Source: Spraguea lophii (taxonomy: Eukaryota; Microsporidia; Spragueidae). Taken from it: 37,394 nucleotides of DNA. The stretch's first letter is position 1; the number at the start of each line of letters is the position of its first letter. The stretch covers positions 1-37,394 of the forward strand of contig LDOQ01000022.1 in NCBI GenBank assembly GCA_001887945.1, in the 5' to 3' direction. Positions 1-7,696 of this stretch are shown here, piece after piece. A model generated the notes under the pieces. That model was given only the letters and a program-made list of their open reading frames with translations, searched no databases and was not told the origin of the DNA. The position numbers and the translations under genes are program-made.

Positions 1-195
1 AATACGTCTTTATTACTATTCAAAAAAATAATAGGATATGAAAATATATTTAAAAAACTAATATTAGAATATTTGAAAATAATATTCAATATAGAAACTA
101 TATTCAAACGAGGATTAGCAACATTTGCAAATTTTTTCTATAATGGAAAGAATATCAGAGAATATATAAAACGAGTAATTGAAGAAAACGAATAA
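1..195 (+). CDS. 3' end of an unrecognised gene, cut by the window edge
   Basis: Frame 1 is open from the first base for 64 codons and stops with TAA at 193-195. The visible part is rich in Lys, Ile, Phe and Asn and ends RVIEENE. I do not recognise the family; the composition suggests a helical protein. The same gene end lies in the mirror arm (37200-37394, minus strand) with a handful of substitutions, for example the C-terminus HVIEEKE there. Conservation of the frame and stop in both arms supports it as coding. It precedes the 650-codon gene by 89 bases on the same strand. Confidence 0.6.
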   Translation, partial: NTSLLLFKKIIGYENIFKKLILEYLKIIFNIETIFKRGLATFANFFYNGKNIREYIKRVIEENE

Positions 196-284
196 AATAT
201 TTTATAATAAATAATAATACCTAGTAAATACAAATCGAATTAATTCAATAAATATATTTTTATTTATAGTACTCATTCTGACCC

Positions 285-2237
285 ATGTTAACAGATTTTG
301 ATATTTTAAAAAAATTTAAAAAAGAACAAAATCTTCTTTTCATAATAAATTTTTATAGAAATAAAAACATTCCATCTAACATAGTACCATTTTATTTATT
401 TTATTCACTTAAGAATATAGATGAATATCATTTAGAATTTCTTATGATTATAAAAATATATTTAAAAGAATATCTTCCAGGAATATTTTCAGAATATTTT
501 AAAGTCCTTCAAACCAATTCTAAAGAGGAAATAATATATGAATCCATTATATACATTATAAATAATTGTATATTAGATGAAATTACATTAAAAAATATTT
601 TTATATTTTTCAAAAATTATAAAAAGAATGAGATTCTTACACAATTTGAACGTAAAAACAATCTTAGAAACATAATATTTAAAATAACAGATATAAATAA
701 TAATGAAATAAAATTGTATAAGAACCTTATAATTCATTATAAAGGTTCTGATAGATTTATATTTTTATTAAAACTTATATATTTTTTAAATAATGAAGAG
801 TATCAAGAACTAAATACTTTTATAAATTTAAAATTAACACATGATGATGAAATTCATATTTATTTTTTTGTTATCATAGAAATATTAATAGATCTGGACA
901 AATATGAATATACACAAATTATAGAAGATGTAATGGAAAAAATATATAACAAATATAAAATACAATATTATAATGAAAATAAAAATACTGATAAATATTT
1001 TGTAGAAAAATTTAAATATATTCTAAGAATAATGGAAAAGATACAAATGAGATATAAATATTCTATCATCAACAAAAAATATTTGAATGAGATATTTACT
1101 GGTAATATAGAAGATATAGAAATATATTTACTTTTAAAGCCATCTCTAAAACATATAAATATACAACAATTAATTCTTAAATATTTAAGAGAATTTGATT
1201 ATAACAAAAATATTCTACAATCTAATCTATCTTCTATCTTTGATATTAAAGCTTTGGTAGAAAATAATTATAATAAACTTTTAGAAATATTTTATAATGA
1301 AAATAATTATAAATCTTTATTAAATATTTTAAAGATAAAAAAATCTGTTATAATAAAAGATATTATTTATAACGGAATAGAATTTTATAAGAAACAACAA
1401 ATAGAATTTAAAAAATATAAATATTCTAATAATGAAATAGATTTTATATGCTTTTTAGAATTTTCTATAACAAATAAATTGTGTGATAGAGCAACACTCA
1501 AATATATTTTTGAAGAAAGTATAAATTTGAATGGAAATATTTATATTCTTTCTAAGTTCTATAATTTTTATGATATTTTATTACATGAATATAAGTCTTT
1601 GGATAACATAATAGATTCTACAGAGGATTTGAAAAGAAATACAAAAATAACGAGCGTATTAACAATAAAAAATGAAATAATAATAAATTCTAAAATATCT
1701 GAGGATTTGTACATAGATGAAAGTATAAAAGATTGTGATACGGATAAAGATAATGTATATGTATTTATAGCAATATTATTCAATAAATTATATCAACAGC
1801 TAGAACAAAAATATTCTAAAAAATACATAGAAGATAGCAACGCAAAAATAGAAAATACCTTAACATATCAATCATCAGAGATTATACAACAAACTGGAGA
1901 TTATAACTGTCAATATATAAAATCTATTATAAATTTATTTTATACTATGATTAATCTATCAGATAAATTTTTAGAACGTAGAATCTTAGATAGTAAATTT
2001 ATAGAAATAATATTACATTTTAAGACAGATAATAAAATTTTAAATCTTATAATAGAAAAATTTAGATTAAGATATAGTAACTTTAAAATAATCTTAGAAT
2101 ATACAGAAGATACGATATTACTAAAAAAGCTTTACAACAATAATAAATATTATTTTTTATTTATAGGCAAGTATGAAGAAATAACAACAAATAATAAAAG
2201 AAAGATAATCAATTTCATAAAGAAATATTACATGTGA
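285..2237 (+). CDS. 650-aa protein of unknown function, copy 1
   Basis: An intact 650-codon ORF begins MLTDFDILKKFKKEQ and ends with TGA. A CCC triplet (282-284) sits directly before the ATG, the usual microsporidian start signal, which supports this start. I see no signal peptide, membrane segment or recognisable motif. The protein is almost entirely charged and hydrophobic Lys/Ile/Asn/Tyr/Glu-rich helical sequence, and an alpha-solenoid is a guess. A paralogue at 35158-37110 on the other strand is the same length with no net indel and differs at roughly 50-55 of 650 residues by eye. In the first ~165 codons I count about nine replacement and six silent differences, so constraint looks weak although both frames are open. 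It probably belongs to a lineage-specific, perhaps subtelomeric, gene family. Confidence 0.85.
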   Translation: MLTDFDILKKFKKEQNLLFIINFYRNKNIPSNIVPFYLFYSLKNIDEYHLEFLMIIKIYLKEYLPGIFSEYFKVLQTNSKEEIIYESIIYIINNCILDEITLKNIFIFFKNYKKNEILTQFERKNNLRNIIFKITDINNNEIKLYKNLIIHYKGSDRFIFLLKLIYFLNNEEYQELNTFINLKLTHDDEIHIYFFVIIEILIDLDKYEYTQIIEDVMEKIYNKYKIQYYNENKNTDKYFVEKFKYILRIMEKIQMRYKYSIINKKYLNEIFTGNIEDIEIYLLLKPSLKHINIQQLILKYLREFDYNKNILQSNLSSIFDIKALVENNYNKLLEIFYNENNYKSLLNILKIKKSVIIKDIIYNGIEFYKKQQIEFKKYKYSNNEIDFICFLEFSITNKLCDRATLKYIFEESINLNGNIYILSKFYNFYDILLHEYKSLDNIIDSTEDLKRNTKITSVLTIKNEIIINSKISEDLYIDESIKDCDTDKDNVYVFIAILFNKLYQQLEQKYSKKYIEDSNAKIENTLTYQSSEIIQQTGDYNCQYIKSIINLFYTMINLSDKFLERRILDSKFIEIILHFKTDNKILNLIIEKFRLRYSNFKIILEYTEDTILLKKLYNNNKYYFLFIGKYEEITTNNKRKIINFIKKYYM

Positions 2238-2429
2238 ATAAATAATCATAGTAGAAAATTACAAAGACTTTAATTCAACTTTTTTTTGATAAAATTAATA
2301 ATAAAATAATATTGAAAATAGAAGCTTCAACCATGAATGATATAATATATTGCATATAACCAATAAAAAATATTATTTTTTTCTCTATCAGACAAAGATA
2401 TCTTTATATAGAAATCAGAATATTAAAAA

Positions 2430-3070
2430 TCTATGAAACCATGTGATAGGAATGATGTAAATAAATTGTTTTTGAGATGTAATCGTTACAAATGTAAGAA
2501 AAGAAAAGATTTTATTTACAAAAAGTCATATTTCTATGACTTAAAATCCATATTAAATGATACAATGTAATATACCAACAGTCCATTAATTGTTTGATAA
2601 AAACAATAAAAAAGCAAGTAGATGCAGTTACACACGACAAATTATGTAATATTCCTTATAAAACAAAAATTATCAAGGTAACGATAAAAATAATTTGAAA
2701 ATAAAATTTAATCATAATCAGTACATTAAAAACTTATGTTATGTTGGAGGAATTAATAAAATCATCAAAAATAAATAACTGTATGTTTTAATAATAATAA
2801 TGTATCTTAAATAAATTTTCTTATGTTAACAAAAATATATTTTTTTGAATTACAGAAATATAGTACTATAAATAAATGTTAGAAAAGTTATTAAAAAAAA
2901 TAATATAAGAGAATATAATTTCTAATGATGAATGTAAAAAGGATTATAAAAAGTAATTTTTACAGTAATTTGACAGTTAAACATAAAAATATTTTAGTGA
3001 TCTAGATACCCTAATTATGCGTATAAAAATAATATAATCGATATGTAAATAATTAAAATGATATTTTAAA
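2430..3070 (+). pseudogene. relic of a Merlin/IS1016-like transposase
   Basis: No intact ORF, but ordered fragments in several frames resemble a Merlin (IS1595/ISXO2-type DDE) transposase. Near 2433-2560 there is a zinc-binding-like start with CDRND, then LRCNRYKCKKRKDF, which fits the 'RWRC..C+K+.S...GTFF' pattern. Near 2743 there is YVGGINKII (the 'WVfGGi+r' block), near 2925 SNDECKKDY (the 'htDew.aY' block), and near 2970 NLTVKHK (the 'tVNHs' block). The first catalytic block was not found, and stops and frameshifts are frequent. The assignment is pattern-based and moderate. The rest of 2309-3117 shows nothing else. Confidence 0.45.
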
Positions 3071-3117
3071 TTCTACTTCACCACCATTTGAAAAAACATA
3101 AAATCATTTATGACGGA

Positions 3118-3134
3118 GCTTCCATGGCGTAATA

Positions 3135-3167
<33 letters not shown>

Positions 3168-3191
3168 CCGGTTCGAGTCCGGCTGGAAGCG
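3118..3191 (+). tRNA. tRNA-Asn (anticodon GTT), copy 1
   Basis: A complete cloverleaf. The acceptor stem is GCTTCCA/TGGAAGC, the anticodon stem is TTCGG/CCGAA around the loop CTGTTAA, giving GTT, and the T arm is GCCGG-TTCGAGT-CCGGC. The internal A and B boxes are intact. A T6 run at 3195-3200 is a Pol III terminator. The 74 bases are identical to the copy at 22313-22386 on the other strand. No intron. Confidence 0.96.
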
Positions 3192-3194
3192 TCG

Positions 3195-3200
3195 TTTTTT
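3195..3200 (+). terminator. oligo-T Pol III terminator of tRNA-Asn
   Basis: Six T residues four bases after the tRNA body are the standard RNA polymerase III stop signal. The SINE head begins four bases later. Confidence 0.7.
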
Positions 3201-3302
3201 AGTCCTGCTTGGCCCAGTGATCGTGGGGTGGTAACCAAACCCCAAACCTAGAGGGTTCGAATCCCTCATCCAGAAGAATTTTCAAAATAAAAAAATAATA
3301 TA

Positions 3303-3400
3303 GGGTTTCCCGTTTTTTTTAACAATTTTCCATTTATTTTAATAAAATAAGAAAATTAACTTTTTGATATGAAAATTTCCCGTTCATTTTAATAAATAAT
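3303..3400 (+). repeat. left terminal inverted repeat of the mariner-like element
   Basis: Matches the reverse complement of 4516-4610. It contains two copies of a TTTCCCGTT...ATTTTAATAAA unit (from about 3307 and about 3376), possibly tandem transposase-binding sites. Confidence 0.85.
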
Positions 3401-3489
3401 ATTTTTATTTTCTAAAGACTTCAAAAAACTTTTTAAAAATGTAAAAAAGATATACATTATAAAGTAAAATATATAAACATAAGACTTTA

Positions 3490-4453
3490 TTATACAATGA
3501 GTGTATTCAAAATGAAACACAAAATCCTATTATTCCAAATAATTCGATTAACAGAAAAAATAAAATTATTCCAAATGAACTTAAAAAGAGTGTTATTTCT
3601 ATGAAAAATCAAGGATATTCGGGAAAAGCTATTAGGAGGGCATTAGGCATAAAAACGCCCACCATATATAGTATTTTAAGAATATATAAAAGTGAAAAAA
3701 ATAATTGAAAAGAAAATAGCTGGTGGTTGTAAACCTACAAATTAGATGAAAATCAAAAAGAAAGTTTAATATCAAGAGTAAGAGAATCTGTAACAATTAC
3801 ATTGAAAGAACTTCTTAGATATATGAGTGACACCCATAATATTAGTGTTGGAAAGTCCATTATAGATCGTACTCTAGAATCATTTTGTTTTACTTTAAAA
3901 AGAGTTTTTATAATACCGGAAAGAAGAAATAATGAAACTACAATTATTAAAAGGGAGGAATTTGCAAGAAATTACTTTAATAAAATATTAGAAATTGATG
4001 ATAAAAACTTTATTTTTATAGATGAGGTATGCTTTAGTGTATCAATGAGGAATAAACATGGTAGATTCCCCGAGGGTATACCTGCTAATATTGCAACATC
4101 GAATATAAGAACGAAAAACATATCAGTAATAGCTTCGGTGAATAGATACCAAAAAATAGACTTTCACGTTAATCATGACCCAGTAAATGGTATTAATTTC
4201 AAAGAATATATTTTAAGATTTATAAGAAAATATTGTGAAATTAAAATTATTATTCGAGAAACAAAATATAGAAACTTGATATCTTCCACCATATTCTCCA
4301 CAATTAAATATTATTAAAAATTGTTTTAGTAAATTGAAGAATTATGTTGCACGACAAGAACCAAACAATGAAATTGAACTAAATACCTATATTGAAATGG
4401 GATTTTGTGAAATTACAGAAGAAGACTTAGGTAACTATTACGGAAGTTTTTAA
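3490..4453 (+). pseudogene. broken IS630/Tc1-mariner DDE transposase
   Basis: The frames must be pieced together. About 3500-3706 encodes a helix-turn-helix start (SMKNQGYSGKAIRRALGI) and ends at a TGA. The longest open piece is 3802-4317, with the first catalytic block FIDEVCFSVSMRNKHGR. A frame change near 4285 leads to LPPYSPQLN and NCFSKLKNYVARQEP, ending with TAA at 4453. The second catalytic Asp block ('DNa..H') is missing, consistent with an internal deletion. The final acidic residue expected in 'LNPIE' is replaced (LNIIK). The enzyme is therefore inactive. Confidence 0.8.
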
Positions 4454-4515
4454 GAGTATTGATATGTGCCAACAAAAAATACCTTTAATAAATTAAATTT
4501 TATTTTAAAATATTT

Positions 4516-4610
4516 TTTTATTAAAATGAATGAGAAATTCTCATATCAAAAAGTTAATTTTCTTATTTTATTAAAATAAATGGAAAATTGTTAAAAAAAA
4601 CGGGAAACCC
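4516..4610 (-). repeat. right terminal inverted repeat of the mariner-like element
   Basis: Reverse complement of the left repeat at 3303-3400. The outer ~68 bases match exactly by eye; the inner part has a few changes, such as GAGAATTTCTC against GAAAATTTCCC. Confidence 0.85.
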
Positions 4611-5007
4611 TATAATAATAAAAGACAGAGAGAAGAAAAAAGTTATTGAGTGGGTGAGGGTTCGATGGCGCTGCATTAGCCGTGCCTTGTATAACAGTCC
4701 CATTACTAGATTAAAGTAGTGTTTAGCTGATGTAGTTGTAATCCCTGTATTGATTTGTGACTCGGCCAATATTATGTAATGAAAAGGCTGGGAATTTCTT
4801 AAGAGTTGGAAGGGGGCGGTGACGTGCATCAGACGCAAAATCCTAGCACTCTGGAGCATAAGGTAAGATGAGATTAATGCATATCTGTAGCGAAACCAGT
4901 TAGTACAAACTTAGATATGCTTGAGTAACCGAAGGTCACAGACAATGGCAAGCCGCAACTGACTAGGGAACTTTGATAAATAAAAGTTTCATTAATAATA
5001 AAAAATA

Positions 5008-5092
5008 ACAGTTATTGATGAATGTAAATTTAAAAGGAATGGAAAAATGTTATTGGTAGTATTTGTACGAAAAGCTAAAAAATATAATTAAA
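5008..5092 (+). pseudogene. possible Merlin transposase fragment
   Basis: A short open stretch reads VIDECKFKRNGKM, then RKAKK, resembling the first catalytic block of Merlin-type transposases ('VeIDEs.FgKRKYnrG'). It is only ~28 codons long and directly follows SINE copy A. Chance resemblance is possible. Confidence 0.25.
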
Positions 5093-5203
5093 TTTTATTT
5101 ATTTTCTTCATGTTGTTTTATATTATTTTATAGGAGTCTTATATATAGCTTTTAGTAAAATTAATTTTTAATTAACAAATAAAACACTGTTAAAAAGATT
5201 TAA

Positions 5204-5806
5204 TTATCCATTTAAGGTACTTCTTTCTTGAATTCTCCTATCAGAGTTTTTAAGAGCATCTACTAACCATTCAAATGCAGGTACTAATCTTTCTAATGGG
5301 TCAGGACTTTGTGGTGTATCGACAGCTGCAACATGGAATACTTTCCATGTAATCCTATATTTTTCTATATCTAATTCTCTTACCATGTTTTCTATATCAG
5401 ATTCTAAATTTTCATCATTAGGATCATCTGCTTTATTTGCAAGTATCAATACAACCTTATTATCACAACCTTTTATAATATTTTCTAATTCTTTTCCAGC
5501 TATTCCCCATCTTTCTCTATCTTTTATGTCTACAACATAAATTAATCCAGCAGCAGAATCTACATAATTCTTCCACAATGGTCTTATATTTTCTTGTCCA
5601 CCTATGTCCCACACATTGAATGTTATTCCTCCCATTTGGAATTGTTCTACATTGAATCCTATTGTAGGTATTGTCGAGACTGTATTGTTACACTTAATCT
5701 GGTACAAAATGGTGGTTTTTCCGGCAGCATCTAATCCTAACATAGACACCTCATACTGCCTATTTGTTGCAAATAACTTTTGTAATCTTGATATCAGTGC
5801 ACCCAT
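5204..5806 (-). CDS. ARF: ARF-family small GTPase
   Basis: A 200-aa ADP-ribosylation factor, a regulator of vesicle budding on Golgi or endosomal membranes. Visible motifs are Gly2 for N-myristoylation, P-loop GLDAAGKT (24-31), switch I TIPTIGFN with Thr48, switch II WDIGGQ (66-71), and NKAD (124-127) in place of the usual NKQD. The 'IRPLW' sequence after switch II is typical of ARF rather than ARL proteins. It is about 20 residues longer than typical ARFs (~181), mostly from an insertion after the G5 region (AAVDTPQSPDP) and a polar tail. The start is supported by a GGGG run at 5813-5816 on the coding strand, seven bases before the ATG. Confidence 0.95.
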   Translation of the reverse strand: MGALISRLQKLFATNRQYEVSMLGLDAAGKTTILYQIKCNNTVSTIPTIGFNVEQFQMGGITFNVWDIGGQENIRPLWKNYVDSAAGLIYVVDIKDRERWGIAGKELENIIKGCDNKVVLILANKADDPNDENLESDIENMVRELDIEKYRITWKVFHVAAVDTPQSPDPLERLVPAFEWLVDALKNSDRRIQERSTLNG

Positions 5807-5812
5807 ACTTAA

Positions 5813-5816
5813 CCCC
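5813..5816 (-). promoter_or_regulatory. GGG-type start-proximal motif of the ARF gene
   Basis: On the coding strand this reads GGGG within GGTTAGGGGTTAAGT-ATG. CCC/GGG motifs just upstream of start codons are a known feature of microsporidian genes. Confidence 0.55.
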
Positions 5817-5991
5817 TAACCAATATTTTAATTTAAATATTTTTGTATATAAAATTTTGTTTTGATAATTTTGTAACAAAAAATTATTTCAAGCCAATTT
5901 TTAGCAAATAAAAATTTATTTATATTTTAAATTCACCTCGATAAAATTATTTATAAGTTTTAAGAAAATATTTGTTTTAGAATTTTACATT

Positions 5992-6741
5992 TTAAAAGTT
6001 AATTTTTCTTCGTTTTCTTTTTCTTTCTGGTTCTTTGGATTTTTCCACAGCTTCTTCCATTTCACCACTATCACTAGTTTCTACTTCAATATATTCTATT
6101 TTGGTTGGTGGATTCTCTTCAGTTGTTATCCACGGAGGAAGTTCATTAGGAAGTAAGCCAAGTGCTTCCTTTAATTGTTGAGATATTTCACCTTTTTTTA
6201 TTTTTTGTCGTATATCGAAAGTATAATTAACTACAAGCTTCTCTTTAAAAACATTAATTAAATCTTCATTTTTTATTTTTTGTTCCATTTTAGGATAAAG
6301 TTTTTCTTTAACTTTCTTTTTAATGTCTTTTTCTCTAATTTCTTCTCGTAATTTATACAATTGTAATTTTTTAATATTTTCTAGTAAAACAAAAGATGGT
6401 TTTTGATATTTTCTTCCTTTTAAATATTTTTTAGAAGATTCCCAGTGATCAGGAACAGAAACGGTTCCCATTCCCTTTAAAGTATTGTAAATAATAGGAT
6501 ATTTACAAGAAACATCTTCATGTTTCAATAATTCAGGATGTGGTACAACTTTTTTTAATTCAAAAAACTGTTGTAATTTTTTTTGTTGTTTTCTTTCTTT
6601 TTTATTCTTTCCTTCAATATTTTTTTCTATTTGTAGATATTCTTTAAACTTATCGAGATCTTCTATATGTTCTAGAATCTCACTTTCCCGGTTTTTATTA
6701 GCTGTAGAATAAAAACTATCTTTTTCAATTTTTTTTGTCAT
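5992..6741 (-). CDS. SF3B2: splicing factor 3b subunit 2 (SF3B2/Cus1), reduced
   Basis: A 249-aa version of the U2 snRNP protein SF3B2 (SAP145, yeast Cus1), which helps the SF3b complex hold the branch-point duplex. The DUF382-type region lies at about 55-165: FFELKKVVPHPELLKHEDV, then VPDHWESSKKYLKGRK (family 'VPRHWCFKRKYLQGKRG') and KPSFVLLENI. A PSP-like segment around 190-210 reads LKEALGLLPNELPPWI (family 'LGMP....PPPWL'). The C-terminus is acidic and then basic (KRKRRKINF). It lacks the long N-terminal extensions of animal homologues. CCC touches the ATG (6742-6744). Its presence fits the intron found in the MCM gene. Confidence 0.92.
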   Translation of the reverse strand: MTKKIEKDSFYSTANKNRESEILEHIEDLDKFKEYLQIEKNIEGKNKKERKQQKKLQQFFELKKVVPHPELLKHEDVSCKYPIIYNTLKGMGTVSVPDHWESSKKYLKGRKYQKPSFVLLENIKKLQLYKLREEIREKDIKKKVKEKLYPKMEQKIKNEDLINVFKEKLVVNYTFDIRQKIKKGEISQQLKEALGLLPNELPPWITTEENPPTKIEYIEVETSDSGEMEEAVEKSKEPERKRKRRKINF

Positions 6742-7052
6742 GGGATTAGAGTTTTATCATACAAATAATTTTAAAAAAATAATTAATAAATTCAGAATAT
6801 CATAACACATTCATTATTAAACTATATTCTAAAACCAATAAAATTATTTATCCATCATACTACTCTATTTAAACAATGTAAATATATATTTAGTTTTTAC
6901 CTACCATAGGAATATCGTAGATAATTTTTATAGACCAACAGTAAATATTTTTGTTTAAAATCTATAAATTATTTTTTGAGGAAGAGTTGTTATGAAAAAA
7001 ACAAAGAATAATAGAATATTTACTAATTTTATCTGTTATAAAATGAGTTTTT
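6742..7052. other. intergenic, divergent promoter region
   Basis: AT-rich spacer between the SF3B2 start and the plus-strand ORF at 7053. The only signal I see is the CCC beside the SF3B2 start. Confidence 0.5.
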
Positions 7053-7535
7053 ATGAGTTTAAAAAATTTTCTCATAACAATATATGGTAGGAATCTTTGT
7101 ATTTATTATTGCGGTGGTATTGTATTAACTATTATAATAACGGGCGGTGTTATGATGAGTCGAAAATCATCTAATGATAAAACCATGCCAAATAATAAAA
7201 TTATACATAAAATGCCTATAAATACTCCTAATAATAATGAAAGAAATTTAAATATGCCAGACGGCAGAAAACCCAATTAGGAAAGACTACAAACCAAAAA
7301 CCAGTCTCCTAAAGTAGATTCTCGTGGAGAATTGAACTCCAGACCCGTCGGATTAGATAAAGAAACAATTAAAATGGTCGAGGAAAAAATCCCTAAAGGA
7401 AATCCCAAACCCAAAAGTAAGAGTAATAATATAGAAAATAAAGAAAACACAGACAAAACAAAGCACAACCATGGTAAACATAGATCAAAAGATAAGGAAA
7501 AGGATGATGAAATAAACCATAAGGAAGAGCAATAA
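7053..7535 (+). pseudogene. small membrane-anchored low-complexity protein, one in-frame TAG
   Basis: One reading frame runs from ATG at 7053 to TAA at 7535 and is interrupted only by TAG at 7278-7280. The first part (75 codons) has a hydrophobic segment at about residues 16-34 (IYYCGGIVLTIIITGGVMM), then Asn/Pro-rich sequence. After the TAG the same frame stays open for another 84 codons of Lys/Asn/Glu/His-rich sequence ending NHKEEQ. Continuity of frame and composition suggests one ~160-codon gene with a nonsense mutation, a sequencing error, or readthrough. Alternatively the 75-aa product is complete. I do not recognise the family, and no start-proximal CCC/GGG is present. Confidence 0.4.
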
Positions 7536-7696
7536 GAATAGAATTATTTAATAAACCAAGGAAAACATAAATTCTGCAAAAAACAAAAAAGTAAACGAGG
7601 TAATGGAAAACTTAAGAAAAAAAAGAAAGGTCTTGCGCTGGGAAGAGAATGATTCATAACAAACGGTAACATTAAAATATTTATTTAAAGCCATTT

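Larger units (their letters stand above)
1..2308 (+). repeat. left arm of a ~2.3 kb inverted repeat
   Basis: The sequence from base 1 reappears as the reverse complement of the right end of the window. Base 1 matches base 37394, the start codon at 285 matches the one ending at 37110, and the stop at 2237 matches 35158, so there is no net indel over 2.24 kb. Similarity continues a little past the stop with one ~35-base indel and fades at about 2308. Substitutions are scattered throughout, so these are two real loci and not one locus read twice. The arm holds the end of one gene and the whole of a 650-codon gene. Confidence 0.93.
3301..4612 (+). mobile_element. Tc1/mariner/IS630-like DNA transposon inserted in SINE A
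   Basis: The terminal inverted repeats begin GGGTTTCCCG (from 3303) and end CGGGAAACCC (to 4610). They match base for base over about the first 68 bases and are similar for about 95. TA at 3301-3302 and 4611-4612 is the expected target duplication of this superfamily. The interior holds a broken DDE transposase. Removing the element and one TA rejoins the SINE linker. Near-perfect TIRs imply a fairly recent insertion even though the resident transposase is dead, so it was probably mobilised in trans. Confidence 0.85.
3204..5000 (+). mobile_element. tRNA-derived SINE, copy A, split by a DNA transposon
   Basis: The SINE head (3204-3300) carries a Pol III A box (TGGCCCAGTGA) and a perfect B box (GGTTCGAATCC) inside a tRNA-like fold. 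It is followed by an A-rich linker. The body resumes at 4613 and runs to the 3' end ATAAATAAAAGTTTCATT near 4994. Between the two halves lies the mariner-like element at 3301-4612. Without that insertion the copy is about 480 bases and closely matches copy C (11671-12150, minus). Short ORFs inside it are not genes. It sits just past the tRNA-Asn terminator. Confidence 0.85.

Noticed and set aside
3204..3280. Second functional tRNA gene beside tRNA-Asn
   Set aside because: It has A and B boxes but a poor acceptor stem and no clear seven-base anticodon loop, and it recurs as the head of the SINE family.
4563..4859. 98-codon ORF on the minus strand
   Set aside because: It spans the mariner terminal repeat and the SINE body, so it is repeat sequence.
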